A program made the translations under genes and the position numbers. A model generated the notes under the pieces. That model was not told where the DNA came from. It searched no databases and was given only the letters and a program-made list of their open reading frames with translations. Source: Nonlabens arenilitoris (lineage in GTDB: Bacteria; Bacteroidota; Bacteroidia; Flavobacteriales; Flavobacteriaceae). Taken from it: a stretch of DNA of 64,000 nucleotides. Shown here piece by piece: positions 9,116 to 17,096 of the stretch (positions are counted from its first letter, which is position 1; each line of letters opens with the position of its first letter). Location: positions 1,191,501-1,255,500 of the forward strand of contig NZ_MTPW01000001.1 of NCBI RefSeq assembly GCF_002954765.1, in the 5' to 3' direction.

Positions 9116-9877
9116 TTAATCAATTTCCACCACAACAGGACAGTGATCACTATGCACCGCACTTTGTAGAATAACGGCTCTTTTTATGCGGTCCTTCATT
9201 TGCTCAGTAGCCATATGGTAATCTAATCGCCAGCCTTTATTGCGTGCTCTAGAACCACCACGATAACTCCACCAACTGTATTGATCAGGTTGATCGTTAA
9301 ACATTCTAAAAGTATCTATAAAACCACTAGCGACAAATCGGTCCATCCACTCACGTTCTTCTGGTAAGAAACCTGAGGTGTTTTTAAGTCCTTTGGGGTT
9401 ATGAATATCGATAGCTTTGTGACAGATATTATAATCGCCACAAACAATAAGGTTCGGTCGTTCTTTACGTAGTTCTTTAGAATATTCTAGAAACTCTTCC
9501 ATGTACTTGAACTTAAAACTTAGTCGATCATCATTTGTACCACTAGGTAAGTACATACTCATGATAGACACATCACCAAAATCTACTCGTAAATTTCTTC
9601 CTTCAAAGTCCATAGACTCTATACCAGTTCCATATTCTACATGATCTGGTTTTGTCTTAGAAATAATAGCTACACCACTATACCCTTTTTTTTGAGCACT
9701 ATAATAATATTGATATTCATATCCAGCTTCTTTAAAAGCCTCCGTATCTACTTGATCTTCTGTGGCCTTAATTTCTTGCAAGCATAACACGTCTGGATTT
9801 GCTGCTTTGAGCCAAGTGATAAAATCTTTTTTCATCGCCGCACGGATTCCGTTGACGTTATAGGATATGATTTTCAT
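9116..9877 (-). CDS. xth: Exodeoxyribonuclease III (AP endonuclease)
   Basis: Base-excision repair nuclease of the exonuclease III family, cytoplasmic, 253 residues. It begins MKIISYNVNGIRAA and shows the catalytic blocks LQEIKA (metal-binding Glu), GDYNICH (Asp and Asn), RLDYHM and SDHCPVV (Asp-His pair). Length and start are normal. Confidence 0.95.
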   Translation of the reverse strand: MKIISYNVNGIRAAMKKDFITWLKAANPDVLCLQEIKATEDQVDTEAFKEAGYEYQYYYSAQKKGYSGVAIISKTKPDHVEYGTGIESMDFEGRNLRVDFGDVSIMSMYLPSGTNDDRLSFKFKYMEEFLEYSKELRKERPNLIVCGDYNICHKAIDIHNPKGLKNTSGFLPEEREWMDRFVASGFIDTFRMFNDQPDQYSWWSYRGGSRARNKGWRLDYHMATEQMKDRIKRAVILQSAVHSDHCPVVVEID

Positions 9878-9962
9878 AGGTGAGTTTTAATTTTTACGAA
9901 GGTAATAATTGAATGGCATTTTGGTTGGGTTAATAGATTCCGCATCAAGTACGGAATCTCAC

Positions 9963-11041
9963 TTATTCCTTATACATTCCTACAATTAACTCATCCTTAT
10001 CATTCATAGTTGCTCGATACATTCCTGCGGTATTGAATTCCATGGATACGTTCCCTAGATGATCTAAGGCTACGATTCCGCCAGTGCCGCCTAAATCGAT
10101 AAGCTTTTTCTGGATCACAGCATCAGTTGCTTCTTTCAATGTCATGCCTTTATATTCCATCATGGCGCTGATGTCATAAGCGACTTGCGCACGTATAAAA
10201 AACTCACCATGTCCAGTGCTTGAGACTCCACAGGTAGCATTATTTGCATAAGTTCCACTACCAATAATGGGTGAATCACCTATGCGGCCATATTTCTTGT
10301 TGGTCATTCCGCCAGTACTAGTTCCGGCAGCAATATTGCCATTTTTATCTAGCGCTACACAACCTACGGTTCCGTATTTAGAATCTTTGATAAATGGATC
10401 TTCTAGTTCTAACTGAGCTACTTCTTTATCATTTTGCGCATCCTTTTCGGCCTCTCTTTTTAGAACACGTTGCAAGGACTGGTAACGGTTCTCGGTATAG
10501 AAATAACTGTTAGGTACTATCTCTATATTGGGATCTTGTAACGCTTTCGCGAAAGCGTCTCCACCACTACCACTTAGTAACACATGCTCAGAATCTGTCA
10601 TCACTTTACGGGCTAGCGAAATAGGGTTTTTAACCGTAGTAATACCTGCGACCGCACCAGCATTAAGTGTTTTCCCATCCATAAAACTAGCGTCAAGTGA
10701 GTTGATACCATCGTGTGTAAATACCGCTCCTTTTCCAGAGTTGAATAACGGCGAGTCCTCCATGATGCGTATGCTCGCCTCAACAGCATCCATAGCATCG
10801 CCTCCATTTTTAAGAATATCATGTCCTGCTTTTACAGCTTCTGTGAGTTTATCGTTATACTGTTTTTCCAGCTCTGGCGTCATGTTCTCTTTTTTAATCG
10901 TTCCTGCACCACCATGAATCACTATGGCAAATTCACTAGTTTGTTTTTGGGTTTCAGAAATTGCTAATTCTTTAGATTTTGTTGCTGTTTCTTGACAGGC
11001 AATTAGTACTATAGCTACTATTAAAAAAAGATTTTTTTCAT
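9963..11041 (-). CDS. Isoaspartyl peptidase/L-asparaginase (Ntn hydrolase), signal peptide broken by an apparent frameshift
   Basis: The continuous frame from GTG 10922 gives 319 residues starting VIHGGAG, with the Ntn-hydrolase nucleophile Thr in DSKYGTVGCVALD and the GTSTGG and SGTYANN motifs. The same frame stays open further upstream and reads LIVAIVLIACQETATKSKEL, a lipoprotein signal end, but reaches no start codon. An ATG at 11041 starts MKKIFF in the neighbouring frame and stops after six codons. One extra base in the A7 (11032-11038) or T7 (11023-11029) run would join them into a full lipoprotein precursor. Expected activity is hydrolysis of isoaspartyl dipeptides or asparagine after self-cleavage. 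The palindrome at 10542 encodes Ala-Phe-Ala-Lys-Ala. Confidence 0.85.
10542..10557. repeat. Iterated palindrome, copy 4
   Basis: CGCTTTCGCGAAAGCG inside the asparaginase-family gene, read as Ala-Phe-Ala-Lys-Ala in a probable surface loop. Confidence 0.9.
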
Positions 11042-11122
11042 GATTTGTTATTTGAGCTACAAGTTACTGAAAAAGCCGTGATAGAAGTAGTTAAGAATTT
11101 GTTGAATGTAGTCTAGTACTGA

Positions 11123-11153
11123 TTGTAAAGCCGACCTTAAAACTGTAACTTTA
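11123..11153 (+). promoter_or_regulatory. Promoter candidate for the 3-hydroxyanthranilate dioxygenase gene
   Basis: TTG at 11123-11125, 20 nt spacer, then TAACTTTA at 11146-11153, one base off the TAnnTTTG consensus. The ATG is 19 nt downstream. Confidence 0.4.
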
Positions 11154-11172
11154 TACTTTAAAATAAACTGAC

Positions 11173-11706
11173 ATGGCAATTGCAAAACCTTTTAACCTTA
11201 ACCAGTGGATTGAAGAAAATAGAGACTCTTTAAAACCACCTGTAGGAAATAAGAATTTATATAAAGATGCTGGTGATTATATCGTGATGATTGTTGCTGG
11301 ACCTAACGCACGTAAAGATTATCATTACAACGAGACTGAAGAACTTTTCTACCAGCTCGAAGGAAACATAGAAGTTCATATACAAGAAGATGGCGAGAAA
11401 AAAACTATGAAGTTAGGTCCAGGTGACATGTATCTTCATCCTGGGAAAGTACCGCATTCTCCTGTACGTCACGAGAATTCTATAGGACTAGTTATTGAAC
11501 GCAAACGCACTAGTAAAGATGATGTTGATGGATTACTATGGTTTTGTGATAACTGCAATAACAAGCTACATGAAACATACTTTAAACTAGATAACATAGA
11601 GAAGGACTTCTTGCCACGCTTTAAAGAGTTTTACACTAGTAAAGAGCTGCGCACTTGCGATAATTGTGGCACTACTATGGAAATGGATGAACGGTTTGTG
11701 GGGTAA
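11173..11706 (+). CDS. 3-hydroxyanthranilate 3,4-dioxygenase
   Basis: Cupin-fold iron dioxygenase that opens the ring of 3-hydroxyanthranilate in the kynurenine route to quinolinate and NAD or to tryptophan catabolism. 177 residues with family hallmarks PFNLNQWIEEN, DYHYNETEELFYQLEG (iron-ligand His and Glu) and HPGKVPHSPVR. The C-terminal rubredoxin-like zinc site has two CxxC pairs (FCDNCNN and TCDNCGT), the bacterial form. It stands alone between two unrelated genes; no other kynurenine-pathway gene is in the window. Usual symbols are nbaC or haaO. Confidence 0.93.
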   Translation: MAIAKPFNLNQWIEENRDSLKPPVGNKNLYKDAGDYIVMIVAGPNARKDYHYNETEELFYQLEGNIEVHIQEDGEKKTMKLGPGDMYLHPGKVPHSPVRHENSIGLVIERKRTSKDDVDGLLWFCDNCNNKLHETYFKLDNIEKDFLPRFKEFYTSKELRTCDNCGTTMEMDERFVG

Positions 11707-11732
11707 TCTATAGAAACAATATTTAAAACAAC

Positions 11733-11762
11733 AAAAACCCCAAGCTCGCACTTGGGGTTTTT
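11733..11762. terminator. Bidirectional rho-independent terminator
   Basis: 12-bp perfect arms AAAAACCCCAAG / CTTGGGGTTTTT around loop CTCGCA, between convergent genes. Confidence 0.9.
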
Positions 11763-11785
11763 TATTCTTAAAATGTAGTTAGGGA

Positions 11786-12367
11786 TTACATTTTAGGAAG
11801 TAGTACTGCGTCCACTACGTGGATTACTCCATTAGATTGGTTTACGTCTGCTATCGTTACGGTAGCCATTCCACCGTTTGCGTCTGTGATGACTACTTTA
11901 CCATCTTTAATGGTTAAAGTTAGATCAGCTCCAGCTACAGTTGTTACAACTGCTTTACCGTTATTCTTTTTGATTAAAGAGATTACATCTGCGGCGCTAA
12001 ATTTTCCAGCGATTACATGGTAAGTAAGCACGCCTGTTAATGCTTTTTTGTTTTCTGGCTTCAGTAACGTATCTACTGTTCCTGCTGGTAAAGCATCAAA
12101 TGCTGCGTTAGTAGGTGCAAAAACCGTGAAAGGTCCTTCACTAGATAATGTTTCTACAAGGTCTGCTGCTTTAACAGCTGCAACTAGAGTGGTGTGATCT
12201 TTTGAGTTTACTGCGTTCTCTACGATGTTTTTAGAAGGATACATCTCAGCTCCACCTACCATTACCGTTTTTTCCTTTTTCATCATTCCGTCTTGGGCAA
12301 CAGAGTTATGACCGATAAATAGGGCTACAGCTACGAGCGCAAGGCTCAAAAATTTTGACTTTTTCAT
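11786..12367 (-). CDS. Secreted fasciclin (FAS1) domain protein
   Basis: 193 residues with a signal peptide (MKKSKFLSLALVAVALFIGHNSVAQ) and one FAS1 domain: NAVNSKDHTTLVAAVKAA, the H1 motif GPFTVFAPTNAAFDALP, YHVIAGK, and the H2-like NGVIHVVDAVLLP. FAS1 proteins mediate adhesion or cell-surface interactions; the ligand is unknown. A dense set of inverted repeats lies just upstream and may be its control region. Confidence 0.9.
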   Translation of the reverse strand: MKKSKFLSLALVAVALFIGHNSVAQDGMMKKEKTVMVGGAEMYPSKNIVENAVNSKDHTTLVAAVKAADLVETLSSEGPFTVFAPTNAAFDALPAGTVDTLLKPENKKALTGVLTYHVIAGKFSAADVISLIKKNNGKAVVTTVAGADLTLTIKDGKVVITDANGGMATVTIADVNQSNGVIHVVDAVLLPKM

Positions 12368-12390
12368 AGTTTTTTTGTTTTAGTTAATGT

Positions 12391-12458
12391 GTTATACTGC
12401 TTGATATACTGCGTTAGTGTCGATTTGGTTTTTCAACTAACGCGTTTTAACGCAGTAT
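12391..12458 (-). promoter_or_regulatory. Nested inverted repeats upstream of the fasciclin gene
   Basis: ATACTGCGTTA at 12406-12416 is the exact inverse of TAACGCAGTAT at 12448-12458. A second inner pair is GCGTTAGT (12411-12418) with ACTAACGC (12436-12443), so the left arm can pair in two ways. TATACTGC is also repeated directly at 12393 and 12405. This looks like an operator or a switchable leader hairpin 25-90 nt before the start codon. Confidence 0.4.
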
Positions 12459-12501
12459 TAACCTAAAACAACTCTTTTTAAGAGAGTTTGGGAAAATGTA
12501 C

Positions 12502-12548
12502 ACTCATTAAAATGAGTATCAATCAATAACAGCTCATCAATTAATGAG
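12502..12548. repeat. Two short palindromes with CTCAT/ATGAG arms
   Basis: ACTCATTAAAATGAGT at 12502-12517 has perfect 7-bp arms, and CTCAT...ATGAG at 12533-12548 repeats the same half-sites. It lies in the 278-bp gap between the fasciclin gene and the next minus-strand gene, where nothing else was seen. Could be a pair of regulator half-sites. Confidence 0.3.
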
Positions 12549-12645
12549 AGCCAAAATATAAATACTAGAAAAAGATTACATTATATATGTTATCAGCTTA
12601 TAGTCATATTGTTTACATCTAAAAATTAAGATATATAGATGTTTT

Positions 12646-13044
12646 TTATTTTAAGAGTATACCTGCCTGACCCATTACTGGGACATCTGTAAAATTATCC
12701 TCTTTAATACTATATGGAGATGCTGTAAAGGTTTTATCATAGAGCTTATTCTCCTTAAAGTAGGTCAGTATAAATTCATTAGTAAAAGAAAAGACTTCTT
12801 CCATAATAAGTTCTACTTTAATGGCGCTTTTTGCCGCAACAACTGGAAACGCCTGTCTAAAAGTAGTCGTCTTGCGCCCATCACTATGTTTACCGCGACT
12901 CATGACCATTACAGATTCTATAGCTTCTCTTCCATTATTAATGAGATAAATATTCCAATCGTTTGAAGAGAAATCTTCATTCCATTCTTTCATTATCGCT
13001 ATGTGAACGTCTTTTACTTCTGGTATAATGATATCTTTTTTCAT
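12646..13044 (-). CDS. Conserved hypothetical protein downstream of pheS
   Basis: 132 residues starting MKKDIIIPEVKDVHIAIMKEW, with no signal peptide and a predominantly beta character. It follows the 13047 gene by 2 nt in the pheS transcript. Homologues next to pheS are, from memory, sometimes mislabelled as PheRS subunits, but there is no synthetase motif here. Function unknown. Confidence 0.65.
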   Translation of the reverse strand: MKKDIIIPEVKDVHIAIMKEWNEDFSSNDWNIYLINNGREAIESVMVMSRGKHSDGRKTTTFRQAFPVVAAKSAIKVELIMEEVFSFTNEFILTYFKENKLYDKTFTASPYSIKEDNFTDVPVMGQAGILLK

Positions 13045-13046
13045 GA

Positions 13047-13463
13047 CTATTTTAATCGTATTTCTATCGCTGTTATAAGTTGATCAATGGTTTCTTGGTC
13101 ATTCAAAACTGCTGTACTTAGAAATATATCCAATCCAGAGTTTGTGCCAAATCCATCATTGTAATCTTGCACAACATCACTCATGCTTAAAACAATAGGG
13201 AATTTATACTTAGGCAACCATTTAGACCAATACTGCTTAGTAAACTCGTCTTTATGTAGAAATTCTAATTGTAAATTGGGGTTCGTGTCAAGCAAGTTTT
13301 TGCGGAAGCGTGACCATTTTTCATTTTCTTTAAAAACGCCATAAGTGAGATCGCACAGTTTGCAATCATAGGTGTCTGGACTCACTATCTTATGTGCACT
13401 ATCTAACAACGAGTTGATTTTACCCGAGTTTGCGTTGTACACAAAAATAAGTTTTGTAATCAC
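13047..13463 (-). CDS. Hypothetical protein with a CxxC motif, pheS operon
   Basis: 138 residues read from a GTG at 13463, which lies 3 nt after the pheS stop and suggests coupling. The start reads (M)ITKLIFVYNANSGKINS and a CKLC pair occurs near residue 34, in a short alpha/beta, possibly thioredoxin-like, protein. No certain family. Together with the 12646 gene it forms the tail of the pheS transcript. Confidence 0.6.
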   Translation of the reverse strand: MITKLIFVYNANSGKINSLLDSAHKIVSPDTYDCKLCDLTYGVFKENEKWSRFRKNLLDTNPNLQLEFLHKDEFTKQYWSKWLPKYKFPIVLSMSDVVQDYNDGFGTNSGLDIFLSTAVLNDQETIDQLITAIEIRLK

Positions 13464-13466
13464 CTC

Positions 13467-14486
13467 TTAAATGGCGCTAGAAAATTGTTTTAAGAAACGC
13501 ACATCGTTTTCAAAAAACATGCGGATATCACCTATACCGTATAACAACATCGCAATACGTTCCACACCCATTCCAAAGGCAAAACCACTGTATTCCTCTG
13601 GATCAATTCCACAGTTAGTAAGCACCGCAGGATCTACCATACCACATCCACCTATCTCTAGCCATCCAGTACCTTTAGTAATTCTATAATCCGTCTCGTT
13701 TTCAAGACCCCAATAAATGTCAATCTCTGCACTAGGCTCTGTAAACGGGAAATATGATGGTCGCAATCTGATTTTAGACTTACCAAACATCTCTTGAGTA
13801 AAATGTAAAAGCGTTTGTTTCATGTCTGCAAAACTCACATCCTTATCAATATAAAGACCTTCTACTTGATGAAAAATACAGTGTGCGCGAGCACTTATCG
13901 CCTCATTACGGAAAACGCGACCTGGTGATATCGTTCTAATCGGCGGTTTATTATTTTCCATATAACGCACTTGCACACTAGACGTATGCGTTCTCAATAA
14001 CACATCTGGATTAGTCTGTATAAAGAACGTGTCTTGCATGTCGCGTGCTGGATGATGCTCTGGCAGGTTTAATGCGGTGAAATTGTGCCAGTCATCTTCA
14101 ATTTCTGGACCTTCACTCACATTAAAGCCTATACGAGAAAACACCTCTATAATTTGATTCTTAACCAGTGATATAGGATGGCGAGCACCTATTTCCATAG
14201 GGTAACCGGTGCGTGTTAAATCTCCATAGATGCCAGCTTCTTCTTGCTTGGACTCTATAGACTCCTTTAGGGCATTTACCTTATCCGTCGCTTTTTGCTT
14301 GAGCTCATTAATCGCCTGGCCAAAATCTTTCTTTTGCTCATTAGGCACTTCTCTAAATGCAGCAAAAAAGTCATTCAACAAACCTTTTTTACCTAGATAT
14401 TCAATTCTAAAAGCCTCAATGGCTTCTTTAGAATCTGCCTTAAAACTTTTTACTTTCTCAATATGTTCCTTAACTCGGTCCAGCAT
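13467..14486 (-). CDS. pheS: Phenylalanine--tRNA ligase, alpha subunit
   Basis: Class II synthetase catalytic subunit, which works as an alpha2beta2 tetramer with PheT (not in this window). 339 residues: an N-terminal coiled coil (IEKVKSFKADSKEAIEAF), then ARHPISLVKNQI, motif 2 region RVFRNEAISARAHCIFHQVE, and motif 3 GFAFGMGVERIAMLLYGI. Start and length are normal. Two small hypothetical genes follow within 3 nt each. Confidence 0.96.
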   Translation of the reverse strand: MLDRVKEHIEKVKSFKADSKEAIEAFRIEYLGKKGLLNDFFAAFREVPNEQKKDFGQAINELKQKATDKVNALKESIESKQEEAGIYGDLTRTGYPMEIGARHPISLVKNQIIEVFSRIGFNVSEGPEIEDDWHNFTALNLPEHHPARDMQDTFFIQTNPDVLLRTHTSSVQVRYMENNKPPIRTISPGRVFRNEAISARAHCIFHQVEGLYIDKDVSFADMKQTLLHFTQEMFGKSKIRLRPSYFPFTEPSAEIDIYWGLENETDYRITKGTGWLEIGGCGMVDPAVLTNCGIDPEEYSGFAFGMGVERIAMLLYGIGDIRMFFENDVRFLKQFSSAI

Positions 14487-14505
14487 GGTGTATATTATAT
14501 GATTG

Positions 14506-14513
14506 CAAATTTA
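14506..14513 (-). promoter_or_regulatory. Possible -7 element (TAAATTTG) for pheS
   Basis: The minus strand reads TAAATTTG, matching TAnnTTTG, about 20 nt upstream of the pheS ATG. No clear -33 TTG at the expected spacing. Confidence 0.35.
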
Positions 14514-14589
14514 GTTATTTTAGTACGGAAACTAACCAGTAGAAACAGCAATATAGCTGTTAACAGATTTGTAATGATTTTAAATAACA

Positions 14590-14605
14590 CGCTTTCGCGA
14601 AAGCG
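14590..14605. repeat. Iterated palindrome, copy 5 (intergenic)
   Basis: CGCTTTCGCGAAAGCG in the divergent intergenic region between pheS and the HU/SPOR gene. Confidence 0.9.
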
Positions 14606-14673
14606 TAATTCCTCAAAATTATACACTTAGCCATCAGCGATTCATTTTCTTAATAACTAGTTGCTGGTAGCGC

Positions 14674-14703
14674 TTGATGGTTTTGATTATTTTTTTAGGT
14701 TTG
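14674..14703 (+). promoter_or_regulatory. Promoter of the HU/SPOR gene
   Basis: TTG at 14674-14676, 19 nt spacer, TAGGTTTG at 14696-14703: a full match to the Bacteroidota promoter. The ATG is only 4 nt further, so the mRNA is probably leaderless. Confidence 0.6.
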
Positions 14704-14707
14704 TCAT

Positions 14708-15691
14708 ATGCAAATCGCTACTTACATATCAGACTTATTATATCGCCACGAGTGTGTGGTGCTACCAGGTTATGGTGCGTTTATATCGCGCCGTGTACCG
14801 GCCCAACATTTTGCGAGCAGTCATACCATCTATCCTCCTAAAAAAGGACTGAGCTTTAATGCTCAAATCCAGCAAAACGATGGATTATTAGTAAATTATG
14901 TAGCGACTGTAGAATCTATTCCATATCAACAAGCGGTACAAGAAGTGCGCAATTATGTGCGATTTTTAGATCACGAACTAGATACTAATGGAGTAGTAAC
15001 GATCCATAAAATAGGCCGTTTTACACGTAATGAAGAACAATCATTACAGTTTACACCTATGTATTTAGTGAATTATCTTCCAGAGGCTTTTGGGCTTACT
15101 GCGCATGAAACCTATGCAGTGGATAGAACACCTGTAGAAACTAAGATTCCAGTTCCTGCAGCTGCAACTATAGAATTACCACCAGTTCAAAAAGAAGAAA
15201 TTGAAGAAACTCCAGTAGTTCCTTTACACGTTCCTGCAGCAAGTAAAACACCATGGTTGCGTTATGCAGCGATAGGAGCAGTATTAATAGGATTGAGCTA
15301 TGTAGGTTTTAATACCTATACCACTCAAGAAGCTCAAAACGACATTGCAGTTCAAGAAATGGCAGATGAAGAATTTACTCGCGAAATTCAAGAAGCTACT
15401 TTTATGATAAGCAATCCGTTGCCTAGTATAGAGTTAGAAGTAGCACCTGTTGTTAAAAATTACCATATTGTTGCTGGCGCTTTTAGAGATCCTGCAAATG
15501 CTGATAAAAAAGTAGCACAGCTTAAACGCAATGGCTATGATTCACAACGTATAGGTGTGAACAAGTATGGGTTACATAATGTGGCTTTCTCTAGCCATGC
15601 AGATCGCAATGACGCGATTAACGAATTGTACCGTTTAAGAAAGCAAGGCTTTACAGGTGCCTGGTTACTTACTGGTTCTCTTTCTAAATAA
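14708..15691 (+). CDS. HU-like domain / transmembrane / SPOR domain fusion protein
   Basis: 327 residues. The N-terminal ~130 residues resemble the tandem HU-like (CCDC81-type) domains of Bacteroidota: IATYISDLLYRHECVVLPGYGAFI and VTIHKIGRFTRNEEQSLQF. A proline-rich linker and one membrane segment (LRYAAIGAVLIGLSYVGF, about residues 190-207) follow, then a C-terminal SPOR domain (YHIVAGAFRDPANADKKVAQL) that should bind denuded septal peptidoglycan. The layout, cytoplasmic HU part, one crossing and a periplasmic SPOR part, suggests a link between nucleoid or cytoplasm and the division septum. That role is inference. Confidence 0.85.
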   Translation: MQIATYISDLLYRHECVVLPGYGAFISRRVPAQHFASSHTIYPPKKGLSFNAQIQQNDGLLVNYVATVESIPYQQAVQEVRNYVRFLDHELDTNGVVTIHKIGRFTRNEEQSLQFTPMYLVNYLPEAFGLTAHETYAVDRTPVETKIPVPAAATIELPPVQKEEIEETPVVPLHVPAASKTPWLRYAAIGAVLIGLSYVGFNTYTTQEAQNDIAVQEMADEEFTREIQEATFMISNPLPSIELEVAPVVKNYHIVAGAFRDPANADKKVAQLKRNGYDSQRIGVNKYGLHNVAFSSHADRNDAINELYRLRKQGFTGAWLLTGSLSK

Positions 15692-15842
15692 GATTTCATT
15701 TTATAAGGTTTGACTTTAAAATCTTAGATGGTTTTAAATAGTACACAGATTGATATCTAATCACTTTATCTAGCATTAAAGGCTTATCCTTTGAACTAAG
15801 ATGAAAACAGATTTTTAAGGCTATTTTCATTAACTTCATCTC

Positions 15843-16406
15843 ATGAAGTACATTCCTGTAAATCTAGAAACAGACCGATTGAGATTTCGCTTGATCGCAA
15901 AAAGCGATTTTGAGGCATGGTTACCCTTTTTCAGTCCTGATTTGAACCGGCATTTTCTTTTTCTAGATGCAGATAAAACAGCACTTGAATTATGTGAGTT
16001 TTGGTTTGAAAAATGCTTGTTGCGCTATAAAGAAAATCGTGGCGGACTTAATGCGCTTATTGATAAAACAACAGGTAAAATGATAGGTCAGTGCGGCATT
16101 CTTGTACAACACATAGATGGTGAACCACGTCTAGAAGTAGGTTATTCGATACTGCCAGGTCACCGCAACAAAGGATATGCTACTGAGGCTGCTGTTGCTG
16201 CAAAAAATTATGCCTTTGAACATAAAATGGACCTAGACTTTAACCATACTGTTGTTTCCATGCTTCATATAGATAATCACGGATCGGAAAAAGTAGCTAC
16301 AGCAAACGGAATGACATTAGAAAAAACTTTTACTGATTTTGGCGATAACCGTTTTCATATATATAGCCAGTCTCGGGATGAATGGTTAAAAAAGAATGGC
16401 AACTGA
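15843..16406 (+). CDS. GNAT-family N-acetyltransferase (RimJ/RimL-like)
   Basis: 187 residues. It starts with the RimL-type ETDRLRFRLI strand and carries the acetyl-CoA loop LEVGYSILPGHRNKGYATEAA (Q/RxxGxG/A-like RNKGYA). The acceptor is not predictable. The TGA stop overlaps the ATG of the next, homologous gene, so the two arose by tandem duplication and are translationally coupled. Confidence 0.85.
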   Translation: MKYIPVNLETDRLRFRLIAKSDFEAWLPFFSPDLNRHFLFLDADKTALELCEFWFEKCLLRYKENRGGLNALIDKTTGKMIGQCGILVQHIDGEPRLEVGYSILPGHRNKGYATEAAVAAKNYAFEHKMDLDFNHTVVSMLHIDNHGSEKVATANGMTLEKTFTDFGDNRFHIYSQSRDEWLKKNGN

Positions 16407-16977
16407 TGAAATACCACTTACCCAACTTACAAACCGAGCGGTTAACCTTTAGATTACTGCAAGAAAATGACTTTGAGGAATGGTTGCCACTTTTTGCTTT
16501 TCCAGAAGTAGGCACTTATTTCTCTATGGATGAGAATTTCAACCAGCAGCAACGCTGTGAAAAATGGTTTGATAAAGCACTCACTCGTTATGAAGAGCAA
16601 TCCGGTGGCATGAATGTGTTGATTCATAAAGAAACGGGCAAAATGATAGGTCAGGCTGGACTGCTTGTTCAAGATGTTGACAATACAAACAACTCGAAGT
16701 AGGCTACTCCATTTTACCCGAATACTGGCAGCAAGGATATACCAGTGAAGCAGCTCAATTTATTAAGAATATAGGATTTGAAAAGGGTTATGATAAGGAT
16801 TTTGGTAATGCGCTTATCTCAGTTATTCATAAAGATAATATAGGTTCTCAAAAAGTAGCTTTGAATAATCAAATGACCGTTTATGGTTCTTATCCTGCAG
16901 AGAAGGATTTTATCATTTATAAGCAGACTCGTGAGGAATGGGAACAAAAAAAGCAGCTATTAATTTTCAAAAACTAA
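16406..16977 (+). pseudogene. Second GNAT acetyltransferase, interrupted by a one-base frameshift
   Basis: Paralogue of the preceding gene (NLQTERLTFRLLQENDFEEW at the start). The first frame reads to ...LLVQDVDNT and then stops at a TAG (16700). The -1 frame continues KQLEVGYSILPEYWQQGYTSEAA to 16977. Adding one A to AAA at 16687-16689 gives DVDNTKQLEVGYS, exactly the length of HIDGEPRLEVGYS in the paralogue. It is therefore a recent frameshift or a base-calling error; the rest of the gene is intact. Confidence 0.8.
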
Positions 16978-17043
16978 ACCTATTAGAGTAATTTAGCGAG
17001 GCCTAAGGCAATCTAAGACCGGTTTCAAAAATATTATAAACAC

Positions 17044-17074
17044 AAAATCCTCATCTTAAAGATGAGGATTTTTT
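17044..17074. terminator. Rho-independent terminator between convergent genes
   Basis: 13-bp perfect arms AAATCCTCATCTT / AAGATGAGGATTT with a single-base centre, A-run on the left and T-run on the right. Suits both strands. Confidence 0.85.
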
Positions 17075-17096
17075 AATATCAACTTATTGATTTTAC

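Noticed and set aside
10528..10917. Plus-strand open frame opposite the asparaginase gene
   Set aside because: Antisense shadow; the minus-strand frame has clear Ntn-hydrolase motifs.
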